From Caballeronia insecticola (GTDB lineage: Bacteria > Pseudomonadota > Gammaproteobacteria > Burkholderiales > Burkholderiaceae): a stretch of 64,000 nt of DNA. The notes below the pieces were generated by a model. It was not told where the DNA came from, did not search any database, and saw only the letters and a program-made list of their open reading frames with translations. How positions within the stretch are numbered: the first letter of the stretch is position 1; every line of letters starts with the position of its first letter. The translations under genes were made by a program, and so were the position numbers. Shown piece after piece: positions 8,993 through 17,000 of the stretch. Location: positions 124,001 through 188,000 of the forward strand of contig NC_021289.1 of NCBI RefSeq assembly GCF_000402035.1, read 5' to 3'.

Positions 8993-9016
8993 AACCTGTA
9001 CGTTCGCGTACAGGTT
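8993..9016. promoter_or_regulatory. MerR-type operator
   Basis: This is a perfect inverted repeat, AACCTGTACG - ttcg - CGTACAGGTT, in the intergenic region between the MerR gene and pssA. MerR-family sites of this size normally sit between -35 and -10 of the regulated promoter. It probably controls the merR-MFS operon; control of pssA is less likely. Confidence 0.65.
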
Positions 9017-9137
9017 GCGCGGGCATGCCGCGTGCTCGCCGCATGCGGCACGTCCTGCCGCAAGAGGGCGCGATGATAGACTCAACGACGCGGCGTTCGC
9101 GTTGAACGCCGCTTGACTGTCACAAAAACAGAAACGA

Positions 9138-9746
9138 ATGAAACGATTCTCGATGATCCGCGAGTTCAACCTCGCCGATTGGTTTACGTTGGGCAACGCG
9201 GTATGCGGCACGGGCGCGCTATTTTCGGCGATGTCCTATCTCGACGATTCCGACGTCCTGCATATCTATCTGTCTTGCGCGCTGGTGTTCGCGGCGCTCG
9301 TGTTCGACGTGCTCGACGGCCGCATCGCGCGGTGGCGGCAAAAGGCATCGCTGCTGGGCAAGGAACTGGATTCGCTCGCCGACGTGATCTCGTTCGGCGT
9401 AGCGCCGGCGATCATCGCGTACGGCTTCGGCATGCGCGGGCTGTATGACCGCGTGATCCTCGCGTATTTCGTCGCGTGCGGCGTGTCGCGTCTCGCGCGC
9501 TATAACGTGACCACGGAAGAAATGTCGGGCGCGAGCGGCAAGGTTACGCATTTCGAAGGCACGCCAATTCCCACGTCCTTCGTGATCGTGCTCGTGCTGA
9601 CGCTCGGTGCATGGATGGGCGCGATCGGCGAGAACATGTGGTTCGGCGCGTGGCGCATCGGCGGATTCACGCTGCATCCGCTCGTGCTGATCTACGCGAT
9701 CTCCGGCTCGCTCATGATCAGCCGCATCCGCATTCCTAAGCCGTGA
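9138..9746 (+). CDS. pssA: CDP-diacylglycerol--serine O-phosphatidyltransferase
   Basis: This 202-aa integral membrane CDP-alcohol phosphatidyltransferase condenses CDP-diacylglycerol with L-serine to phosphatidylserine, the precursor of phosphatidylethanolamine. The family signature DG-x2-AR-x8-G-x3-D-x3-D is complete (Asp60, Gly61, Ala64, Arg65, Gly74, Asp78, Asp82), and ADVISFGVAPA is characteristic of PssA rather than PgsA. About six membrane helices are visible. It is one of the few housekeeping-type enzymes here; many Burkholderia-group genomes carry more than one copy. It ends convergently with a LysR gene, overlapping 11 nt. Confidence 0.88.
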   Translation: MKRFSMIREFNLADWFTLGNAVCGTGALFSAMSYLDDSDVLHIYLSCALVFAALVFDVLDGRIARWRQKASLLGKELDSLADVISFGVAPAIIAYGFGMRGLYDRVILAYFVACGVSRLARYNVTTEEMSGASGKVTHFEGTPIPTSFVIVLVLTLGAWMGAIGENMWFGAWRIGGFTLHPLVLIYAISGSLMISRIRIPKP

Positions 9747-10704
9747 CGAATTGCGGCGCGCGCACGCGGACATCGTCCGCGATCGGGCGCGCTGCATGGG
9801 GCGGCTTCACGTCGAACTTGTCCTTGAGCGACGTCGCCAGAAATTCCACGAAGGTTCTGATCTTCGCGTCCACATGCTGACGCGACGGATACACCGCGAA
9901 CACGCTCGCGTTTTGTAGCGCGTGGTCGGGGAAGAGGCGCACCAGCCTGCCGGCGCGGATATCGTCGGCGACGAAGTAGTGCGGCATCGCGGAGACGCCC
10001 GCGCCCGCCAGCAGCGCGACGCGAATCGCCTCGGCGTCGTTGACGATGATCTGATCCGGCTGCGCGCCGTGCACGGCATCGGGCGCGAGTTCCGCGTGCC
10101 AGTCGCACGGATGCGCGAAGGGCGCGTTGATACGCGTGAGCGCGTGCATCGGCAGATCGCCGATCGACTCGACCGCGTGGCGCTTCAGATAGCCCGGCGC
10201 CGCGACCAGCACGCGCTGAAACCGGCCGACGATCCGGTACGTGTTGCCCGAATCGGGCAGTGAAGCCGCCGAGAGCACGGATACGTCGAACTGTTCGTGT
10301 ACGAGGTCCGGCATGCCCGGCAACAGCTTCAGATCGACGGTGACTTCCGGATGCGCGCGCCGGTATTCGACGATCGTGGACATGAGTTGCGCGAGGCCCA
10401 GATCGGGCATTGCATGCACGCGCAGACGGCCGCGCGCGATGGTGGCGGCGTCGCTGGCTTCGGCGTCGGCGGCATCGATCTCGGCGAGGATCCGCTTGCA
10501 CTTGTCGTAATAGCGCGCGCCGCTGTCGGTGAGCGACACGCGCCGCGTCGTGCGTTGCAGGAGCCGGGTGCGCAGGTCGTCTTCGAGCGAGACGACCGCG
10601 CGCGACACGATGCCCACGCTGCAATCCAGATCCTTCGCGACGCCGCTGAAGCTGCCGGTCTCGGCGACGCGCGAAAACACGCGCATGCTGAAGAGCTTGT
10701 CCAT
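9736..10704 (-). CDS. LysR-family transcriptional regulator
   Basis: This 322-aa protein has an N-terminal winged helix (MDKLFSMRVFSRVAETGSFS, then VSRAVVSLEDDL, TRRVSLTDSG) and a periplasmic-binding-protein-like effector domain from about residue 90. The CrgA/AaeR-like pattern (DLPMHALTRI; SVFAVYPSRQHVDAKIRTFVEFL) is common in Burkholderia LTTRs controlling oxidoreductases or efflux. The C-terminal tail beyond about residue 300 is longer than usual. The next gene on the same strand is an MFS exporter whose 3' end lies 84 nt upstream of this start. No target is obvious. Confidence 0.9.
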   Translation of the reverse strand: MDKLFSMRVFSRVAETGSFSGVAKDLDCSVGIVSRAVVSLEDDLRTRLLQRTTRRVSLTDSGARYYDKCKRILAEIDAADAEASDAATIARGRLRVHAMPDLGLAQLMSTIVEYRRAHPEVTVDLKLLPGMPDLVHEQFDVSVLSAASLPDSGNTYRIVGRFQRVLVAAPGYLKRHAVESIGDLPMHALTRINAPFAHPCDWHAELAPDAVHGAQPDQIIVNDAEAIRVALLAGAGVSAMPHYFVADDIRAGRLVRLFPDHALQNASVFAVYPSRQHVDAKIRTFVEFLATSLKDKFDVKPPHAARPIADDVRVRAPQFVTA

Positions 10705-10788
10705 TCCGCTTCACCTCCCGATCGTTCGAGTTGAACTCACGATACGGTCGGACGCGGCTTCACGCCATCAGCCGTGCATACAGCCGGA

Positions 10789-12012
10789 TCATCCTTGCGT
10801 ATAGGTTCGGGCGGAGTGATGTCGTCCGATCAGAAGGAAATGCGCCAGCGCGATGAGCGGAAACACCGTGGCGACGAGCGCGACGAGCGTCCAGCCGCCG
10901 TGGTCGTAGAGCTTGCTCGCGAACGCGGAGCCGACTGCGCCGCCGACGAAAATGCTCGTCATGTACACCGCGTTCAGACGATTGCGGCTCGCGGCGTGCA
11001 GCGCGTAGATTTCGCGCTGGCCGAGCACCATGTTCATCTGCACGGCGAAGTCGAGCACGACGCCCGTCACGACGAGCGCGCCCACGCCCCACGCCGGGTG
11101 AATCACGACCGGCAGATAGGCGAGCGCCGCGAGCACCAGCGCGATGAAGGTCGCGCGCACGGTGTGGCCGGCATCCGCGAGGCGTCCGGCGATCGGCGCG
11201 GAGGTCGCGCCCGTCGCACCGATCAGCGCGAAGATGCCGATGGCCGTCTGCGTGAGCCCGTAATGCCGCGTCAGTTCAACGGGCACCGCGGTCCAGAACA
11301 GACTGAACGACGCGAACATCAGCCCTTGATACAGCGAGCGATGACGCAGCACCGGCATCGAGCGCACGAGATGGCCGAGCGAGCCGATCAACTGAAAGTA
11401 CGTTGCCTGATGGTCGGGCTGGCGGCGCGGAATGGTGAGCGCGAGCACGGTCGTGATGACGACCATCAGCACGGCGGCGGCGCCGAACATCGCGCGCCAG
11501 CCGAAGTGGCCCGCCACGAGACTCGAAATCGGCCGCGACAGCAGAATGCCGAGCAAGAGCCCGCTCATGATCGTGCCGACGACCTTGCCGCGCGTTTCAT
11601 CCGGCGCGAGGTGCGCCGCGAGCGGAATCAGGATCTGCACGGCCACCGACGAAAATCCGATCAGCAACGAGATCAGAAGGAACAAGCCAGGCGTGTGCGC
11701 GAACGTGGCGGCGACGAGGCTCGCAATCGACACGAGCGCGGTCGCGATCATGAGCTTGCGGTTTTCGAGCAGATCGCCGAGCGGCACGATGAAAAACAGC
11801 CCGAGCGCATAGCCGATCTGCGTCAGCGACACGATGAGGCTCGCCGTGCCGCCCGCCATGTGCAGATCGGGCGCGATGAGTTCGGTGATCGGCTGCGCGT
11901 AATAGAGATTCGCGACGATGGCGCCGCAGCAGAACGCGAAGAGCGCAATCAGGCCGCGCGTAAGCTCGACGTGCTTTGAGCTGTCGAGCGTGGTCGATGT
12001 TGGAGTCGACAT
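10789..12012 (-). CDS. MFS transporter, DHA1 family
   Basis: This 407-aa, 12-helix carrier starts at 12012 with AAGGA 6 nt upstream. NLYYAQPITELIAPDLH in TM1, VPLGDLLENRKLM in loop 2-3 and GLLLGILLSRPISSLVAGHFGWRAMF resemble the YnfM/NepI-like DHA1 branch of small-molecule exporters. It is divergent from the LysR gene at 12187, and a T-N11-A palindrome lies between them, the usual arrangement for a LysR-controlled exporter. The exported molecule is unknown. Confidence 0.87.
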   Translation of the reverse strand: MSTPTSTTLDSSKHVELTRGLIALFAFCCGAIVANLYYAQPITELIAPDLHMAGGTASLIVSLTQIGYALGLFFIVPLGDLLENRKLMIATALVSIASLVAATFAHTPGLFLLISLLIGFSSVAVQILIPLAAHLAPDETRGKVVGTIMSGLLLGILLSRPISSLVAGHFGWRAMFGAAAVLMVVITTVLALTIPRRQPDHQATYFQLIGSLGHLVRSMPVLRHRSLYQGLMFASFSLFWTAVPVELTRHYGLTQTAIGIFALIGATGATSAPIAGRLADAGHTVRATFIALVLAALAYLPVVIHPAWGVGALVVTGVVLDFAVQMNMVLGQREIYALHAASRNRLNAVYMTSIFVGGAVGSAFASKLYDHGGWTLVALVATVFPLIALAHFLLIGRHHSARTYTQG

Positions 12013-12155
12013 GAAGATTCCTTGAGTGGCAGAGGGGGAATATACGGTGTCGTCGCGTAACGTGCTTGAGACGCTTCCGTGCCTCTGAATGGGCGATGTT
12101 CCGAAGCATAGTCGTTGCGGAAACTTTGTTGAATAGCCCTAGAATGCAAGCTGAC

Positions 12156-12172
12156 GTTGCGTGTAACGCAAC
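12156..12172. promoter_or_regulatory. LysR T-N11-A operator
   Basis: GTTGCGT - gta - ACGCAAC is a perfect 7-bp-arm inverted repeat, and the T at 12158 and A at 12170 form a T-N11-A core. It sits 14 bp before the LysR start codon, fitting autorepression plus control of the divergent MFS gene. Confidence 0.6.
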
Positions 12173-12186
12173 CATTTGAGGCGAGC

Positions 12187-13107
12187 ATGGACAAACTTCA
12201 GGCACTCACGACACTCCTTGAAGTGGCCGACGCCGGCGGCTTCGCGCGCGCGGCGCAGCGGCTGGGCGTGGCGACATCGTCGGTGACGCGTCTCATGGAC
12301 GCGCTCGAAGCCTCGCTTGGCGCGGCGCTGCTCACGCGCACGCCGCGCCGGGTCAGTCTGACGGATGCGGGCGTCGCCTATGTCGAGCAGATCGGCAAGC
12401 TGCTCGACGAACTCGCCGAAGCCGACGAAAGCGTGTTCGACAGCGGCGCGTCGCCGGTCGGCGTGCTGCGCATCGCGGTGCCTTCCGCCTATGGCCGGCT
12501 TCGGCTGGCGCCGCATCTGGCGGCGTTTCTGGCCGAGCATCCGCGCGTGACTCTGGATATTGTCGTCGCGGATCATTACGCGGATCTGGCGGCGGAGCGC
12601 ATCGACGTGGCCGTGCGCATCGGCGTGCCGGAGCGCGACGCGAATCTCGTCGTACGAAAGCTGGCGGACAATCCGCGCGTGGTGGTCGCGAGCGAAGACT
12701 ATCTGGCGCGTGGCGGTACGCCCGCCGCGCCGGAAGACCTCGCCCGGCACGAATGTCTGCGCTTCGCTTACGGCGGGAGTCATCGCGCGCGGCAGGAATG
12801 GACGTTTCGACGCGACGCGGGGCCCGATACGCGCGTGGAAGTACACGGGCATCTGCTGTCGAACAATATCGACATGCTGCTCGAAGCGACGCGCGCGGGC
12901 CGCGGCATTGCGCTCTTGCCCGCGTGGCTCGTCGAAGCCGATGTGCGCGACGGCCGGCTCGTGCGGCTATTCGAGCATCACGAGGCGCGGCCGCACGACA
13001 TCGACGCCATTGTCTATGCGGCGTTTCTTCCGAACCGGCGGCAGTCGAGCAAGGTCCGTGCATTGCTGCGGTATCTGAAGGCGCGCGTCGGCGTGGCGAG
13101 CGAATAA
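12187..13107 (+). CDS. LysR-family transcriptional regulator
   Basis: This 306-aa LTTR starts at ATG 12187 (MDKLQALTTLLEVADAGGF), the position expected from the family; an in-frame TTG at 12157 falls inside the operator. The winged helix (LGVATSSVTRLMDALEASLG; TRTPRRVSLTDAG) is followed by a LysR substrate-binding domain (DIVVADHYADLAAERIDVAVRIG). It is divergent from the DHA1 exporter at 10789-12012, its most probable target. Confidence 0.92.
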   Translation: MDKLQALTTLLEVADAGGFARAAQRLGVATSSVTRLMDALEASLGAALLTRTPRRVSLTDAGVAYVEQIGKLLDELAEADESVFDSGASPVGVLRIAVPSAYGRLRLAPHLAAFLAEHPRVTLDIVVADHYADLAAERIDVAVRIGVPERDANLVVRKLADNPRVVVASEDYLARGGTPAAPEDLARHECLRFAYGGSHRARQEWTFRRDAGPDTRVEVHGHLLSNNIDMLLEATRAGRGIALLPAWLVEADVRDGRLVRLFEHHEARPHDIDAIVYAAFLPNRRQSSKVRALLRYLKARVGVASE

Positions 13108-13197
13108 AGCAGACGCTTCAAATCCTATACGTACATATGATTTCGCCGCCTGCGCCGCGTGCGTAAGATGGGTTCATCCAAGCGGTGGACCAGTCCC

Positions 13198-13608
13198 ATG
13201 CCCGCCGAATTTCACGCACGGTTCAGGACAACGCCCTTGCTATCGCCTTCTAGAGTTTCCGTGGTCGACGACGACGAATCCGTCCGCGTCGCCTCCTCCA
13301 GCCTGCTGCGCTCGCTCGGCTGGGAGGTCAGCCTGTATCCGTCGGCGGAAGCGTTTCTCGACGCCGATTCGCTCGACGGTCTTGCATGCATCATCACCGA
13401 CCTCAACATGCCCGGCATGTCCGGCCTGCAATTGCAGCAACGTCTGCGCGAACTCGGGCTCGGCGTGCCGATCATGTTCGTCACGGCGTTTGCATCGGAC
13501 GCCGCGCGCCGTCAGGCGCTCGAAGGCGGCGCGGTGTGCTTTCTCAGCAAGCCGGTCGACGGAACCGCCGTCGCCGATTGCCTCGAACGCATCAGGCAAG
13601 GTTTTTGA
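13198..13608 (+). CDS. Stand-alone receiver-domain protein
   Basis: This 136-aa protein is a single CheY-like receiver with no output domain. The acidic pocket reads VVDDDES (23-29), the phospho-acceptor is Asp68 in ITDLNMPGMSG, the switch Thr is in MFVTAFAS and the Lys is in FLSKPVDG. The sequence is closest to FixJ-type receivers. The kinase at 13765 and full regulator at 15959 follow on the same strand, so it may act as a phosphate sink or relay for that kinase. ATG 13198 has a weak ribosome site; ATG 13168 and GTG 13159 are alternatives. Confidence 0.8.
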   Translation: MPAEFHARFRTTPLLSPSRVSVVDDDESVRVASSSLLRSLGWEVSLYPSAEAFLDADSLDGLACIITDLNMPGMSGLQLQQRLRELGLGVPIMFVTAFASDAARRQALEGGAVCFLSKPVDGTAVADCLERIRQGF

Positions 13609-13764
13609 AGGATTAGAATCATTCTGTAATCGGGCTTGCGCGCAGGTCTCGTTGCGGCGCGGCGGGCGCGATATTCATCAACGAACGCTTTTTCGAACGC
13701 CCATGACCCTGTCGCCTGCTTCGTTTGTCGTTCGTTTCCACTCGCCGGCGTCAGACCGGCTGTG

Positions 13765-15969
13765 ATGGAGACATTCCAGAGCGCGCCGCGCGCGGTGCGT
13801 CACGATACCCGCATCGTGTCGATTCTCGCGGCAGTCATCGGCCTTGCCGTTTTTCTCATCGATGCGCTCACGCCGCTCGATATCGCCATCGCGGTGCTAT
13901 ATGTGATTGTCGTGCTGCTCGTCTCGTCGACGGGCAATCGCACCGCGACCGTCACCACCGCCTGGGGCTGCGTGCTGCTGACGCTCGTCGGCTTCATTCT
14001 CTCGCATGACGAAACCGTGTCGAGCGGCGCGCTGGCTCGCTGCGCGGTGAGCCTGCTCGCCATCGTCACGACGGCGATCCTCACGCTGCGCAATCAGTCC
14101 GCCACGACGAAGATGCAGGAGCAACTCGAACTGCTCAATCTCGCACACGATGCGATCGTCGCGCACGACATGAACGACCGCATCACGTTCTGGAATCGCG
14201 GCGCGGAAGCGCTCTACGGTTTTTCGGCGCAAGAGGCGCTCGGCCAGCCGATTCAGCGCATGACGCAATCCAGCTCGCCCGTGCCGCACGCGCTGATCCG
14301 CACCGAACTGCTGCGCTCGGGTCACTGGGACGGCGAGATCACGCGCGTGCGGCACGACGGCAGCGAGATCGTCATTGCGAGCCGCGCGGCGCTGCTGCGT
14401 GACGCCAAAGGCCTGCCGCGCGCGGTGCTCGCGACCAGCAACGACATTACGCAGCGCAAGCGCATGGAAGCCGAGGTGCAGCGTCAGCGCGAGGAACTGC
14501 GCAAGACGATCGACGTGATTCCCGGCATGGTGTGGAGTTCGTCGTCCGACGGGCGGCTCATTTTCATCAACCGCCGGTGGAACGATCTCGGCGTGGCGCT
14601 CGACGAAGGCGGCGGCGATATCTGGCGCACCATCGTGCATCCCGCCGATCTGGCGCAGATGCAACGCGACTGGCAGGCGGCGATCGCGGCGGGCACGCCG
14701 TTCGAGAACGTCTCGCGCATTCGCGGCGGCGACGGCGGCTATCGCTGGATGCATATCGGCGCCGAGCCGCTGCGCGACGGCGCAGGCCAAATCCTGCGCT
14801 GGTACGGCGTCAACACGGATATCGAGGCACGCAAGCAGGCCGAGCATGCGCTCAGGCGCAGCGAGGCGTTTCTGCTCGATGCGCAGCGTCTGTCGCGCAC
14901 GGGCAGTATCGCGACGCGTCTGCCCGCGGGCACGATGTGGTGGTCCGACGAGGCGTATCGCATCTTCGACTATCCGCGCGATGTCGTGCCGAGCATCGAC
15001 GCGATTCTCGCGCACACGCATCCCGACGACATTGCCATTGTGCGCGGCGTGCATGAAGCGGCCGCGAGCGGCGCGTGCGAGATCGATGTCGAACATCGGC
15101 TGCTGCTGCCGGACGGCGCGATCAAGCACGTGCATTTCGTCGCGCATCGTGCGTCGAGCGAAAGCGATGGCGACGAGTACGTCGGCGCGTTGATGGACGT
15201 CACCGAAACCAAGCTCGCGCAGGAGGCGCTCGCGCGCTCGACCGCCGAACTCGCGCATGTCACGCGCGTGACGATGCTGGGCGAACTGGCGGCGTCGATT
15301 GCGCATGAAGTCACGCAGCCGATGGCGGCCATCGTCACGTGCGGCGGCGCGGGCTTGCGCTGGCTCGGGCGCGAGAAGCCGGACATCGCGGAGGCGCAGG
15401 AATCTATTACGCAGATGATTCGCGACGCCAAACGCGCGAGCGAGGTCATCGCACGCATTCGCGCGATGGCGCGCAAGCGCGACAGCCAGCCCGCCACGCT
15501 CGACTTGAACGAGATCGTCGGCGAGACGATCGAACTCGTGCGGCGCGAACTGGAGCGTTATCGCGTGGACGTGCGCACCGATCTCGCGATGCCGTCGCCC
15601 ACCGTGGTGTGCGATCGCGTGCAGTTGCAGCAGGTGCTCATCAATCTGATCATGAACGCGGCGCAGGCGATGTCCGGCGTGAACGGGCCGCGCATCTTGC
15701 GCATTGCGACGGGCGCGAGCAGCCGCGATCCGGGTTGTGCGCAGATCACGGTGCAGGATTCGGGCACGGGCATCAGCGAAGAAAACGCCCGCCGGCTTTT
15801 CGATGCGTTCTTCACGACGAAGGCCGAAGGCATGGGCATGGGCTTGTCGATATGCCGTTCGATCATCGAGGCGCACGGCGGCAGGATATGGGCGGAATCG
15901 CCCGATGAAGGCGGCGCGCGCTTACGCTTCGTGCTGCCCGAAAACGAAGGGGGAGACAATGAGCACTGA
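13765..15969 (+). CDS. Membrane PAS-domain sensor histidine kinase (FixL-like)
   Basis: This 734-aa kinase has about four N-terminal membrane helices (residues 20-105), three PAS regions (about 120-480; AHDMNDRITFWNRGAEALYG, GMVWSSSSDGRLIFINRRW and a third near LSRTGSIATRLPAGT), a HisKA helix with His514 in SIAHEVTQPMAAI, and an HATPase domain (NLIMNAAQAM; DSGTGIS; GMGMGLSICRSIIEAHGG). It should autophosphorylate and pass phosphate to the FixJ-type regulator, whose start overlaps its stop by 11 nt. No haem-PAS His pocket is recognisable, so the signal is unknown. Confidence 0.9.
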   Translation: METFQSAPRAVRHDTRIVSILAAVIGLAVFLIDALTPLDIAIAVLYVIVVLLVSSTGNRTATVTTAWGCVLLTLVGFILSHDETVSSGALARCAVSLLAIVTTAILTLRNQSATTKMQEQLELLNLAHDAIVAHDMNDRITFWNRGAEALYGFSAQEALGQPIQRMTQSSSPVPHALIRTELLRSGHWDGEITRVRHDGSEIVIASRAALLRDAKGLPRAVLATSNDITQRKRMEAEVQRQREELRKTIDVIPGMVWSSSSDGRLIFINRRWNDLGVALDEGGGDIWRTIVHPADLAQMQRDWQAAIAAGTPFENVSRIRGGDGGYRWMHIGAEPLRDGAGQILRWYGVNTDIEARKQAEHALRRSEAFLLDAQRLSRTGSIATRLPAGTMWWSDEAYRIFDYPRDVVPSIDAILAHTHPDDIAIVRGVHEAAASGACEIDVEHRLLLPDGAIKHVHFVAHRASSESDGDEYVGALMDVTETKLAQEALARSTAELAHVTRVTMLGELAASIAHEVTQPMAAIVTCGGAGLRWLGREKPDIAEAQESITQMIRDAKRASEVIARIRAMARKRDSQPATLDLNEIVGETIELVRRELERYRVDVRTDLAMPSPTVVCDRVQLQQVLINLIMNAAQAMSGVNGPRILRIATGASSRDPGCAQITVQDSGTGISEENARRLFDAFFTTKAEGMGMGLSICRSIIEAHGGRIWAESPDEGGARLRFVLPENEGGDNEH

Positions 15970-16630
15970 CAAGGACGCGAACACGAAGGCAAACAGCGCG
16001 ATGGTCTACGTGGTCGACGACGACGAATCCATGCGCGACGCGCTCGACATGCTGTTGCGCTCCGTCGGCATGAGCGTGATGACGTTCGCGTCCGCGCACG
16101 AATTCCTGGCCTACGACATGCCCGAAGTGCCGAGCTGCCTGATTCTCGACGTGCGTCTGAAGGGCCAGAGCGGGTTGGCGGTGCAGGAGCAGATGGCGGC
16201 GAGCCAACTCGGCTTGCCGATCGTTTTCATGACGGCGCACGGCGATATCGCGATGACCGTGAAGGCGATGAAGGCCGGCGCGAAGGATTTTCTTGCGAAG
16301 CCGTTCCGCGATCAGGACATGCTCGACGCGGTTGCGCAGGCGCTCGAAAGCGATGCGCAACGGCGCGCGGCGAGCCGCTCGGTCGCGGATTTGCGTCGTT
16401 CGTACGATTCGCTCACGCCGCGTGAGCGCGAGGTGATGGCGTTCGTGGTGTCGGGGCTGATGAACAAGCAGATCGCGGCGGAGATGAACCTGAGCGAGAT
16501 CACCGTGAAGATTCATCGCGGCCAGGCGATGAAGAAAATGGCAGCGCGTTCGCTCGCCGATCTCGTGCTGAAGGCCGAAGCGCTCGGCGTGAAGATGCCG
16601 CAGGGCGCATCCACGCCGCCGCGCGCTTGA
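15959..16630 (+). CDS. FixJ/NarL-type response regulator
   Basis: This 223-aa regulator has an N-terminal receiver (VVDDDESM at 18-25; phospho-acceptor Asp64 in LILDVRLKGQSG; Thr in VFMTAHG; Lys in FLAKPF) and a C-terminal LuxR-type HTH (SLTPREREVMAFVVSG, then KQIAAEMNLSEITVKIHRG). The start at 15959 has a strong AGGGGGAG site and overlaps the kinase gene by 11 nt, a classic coupled two-component pair. Target promoters are not evident in the window. Confidence 0.93.
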   Translation: MSTDKDANTKANSAMVYVVDDDESMRDALDMLLRSVGMSVMTFASAHEFLAYDMPEVPSCLILDVRLKGQSGLAVQEQMAASQLGLPIVFMTAHGDIAMTVKAMKAGAKDFLAKPFRDQDMLDAVAQALESDAQRRAASRSVADLRRSYDSLTPREREVMAFVVSGLMNKQIAAEMNLSEITVKIHRGQAMKKMAARSLADLVLKAEALGVKMPQGASTPPRA

Positions 16631-16635
16631 TGGTG

Positions 16636-16869
16636 TTATTGCTGAGGCGTCTGGTCTTGCGCGAGTATCGCAGGTGCGGATTCCGCTTCGTGCGCTGCGT
16701 GCGCCGCGTGCGCTTCGTCCAGCGCGATGCGCTCGAGCGGCAACTGCGTGTCGTAGCCCGCGCGGTCGAGGGCGCTCCAGTCGTGCGGCACATTCAGCGA
16801 ATACCACGTGCCGAACGCCAGCACGGCGGCGCAACCCGATAACAGCCTGCGTGTCGATGTATCGCTCAT
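16636..16869 (-). CDS. Small membrane-anchored or exported protein, unknown
   Basis: This 77-aa protein has an N-terminal hydrophobic segment (RRLLSGCAAVLAFGTWYSL, residues 6-24), then a polar, Ala/His/Glu-rich tail (EAHAAHAAHEAES). The cysteine at position 12 in LLSGC resembles a lipobox, although the hydrophobic core lies mostly after it, so a membrane anchor is equally likely. It ends 5 nt from the convergent response-regulator stop. No family is recognised. An in-frame start 8 codons upstream (16893) is possible. Confidence 0.55.
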   Translation of the reverse strand: MSDTSTRRLLSGCAAVLAFGTWYSLNVPHDWSALDRAGYDTQLPLERIALDEAHAAHAAHEAESAPAILAQDQTPQQ

Positions 16870-17000
16870 GATGCGCTCCCAGTGCTTGACCATGACGTCA
16901 GCTTACGGAAGCGCACGCGCGCAGGCTATTCTACGAACGACTCGGCGGGGTTATACGAACGTGTGGGGCAACCGGGATTCGCACGGCTTCGGAACCGCGG

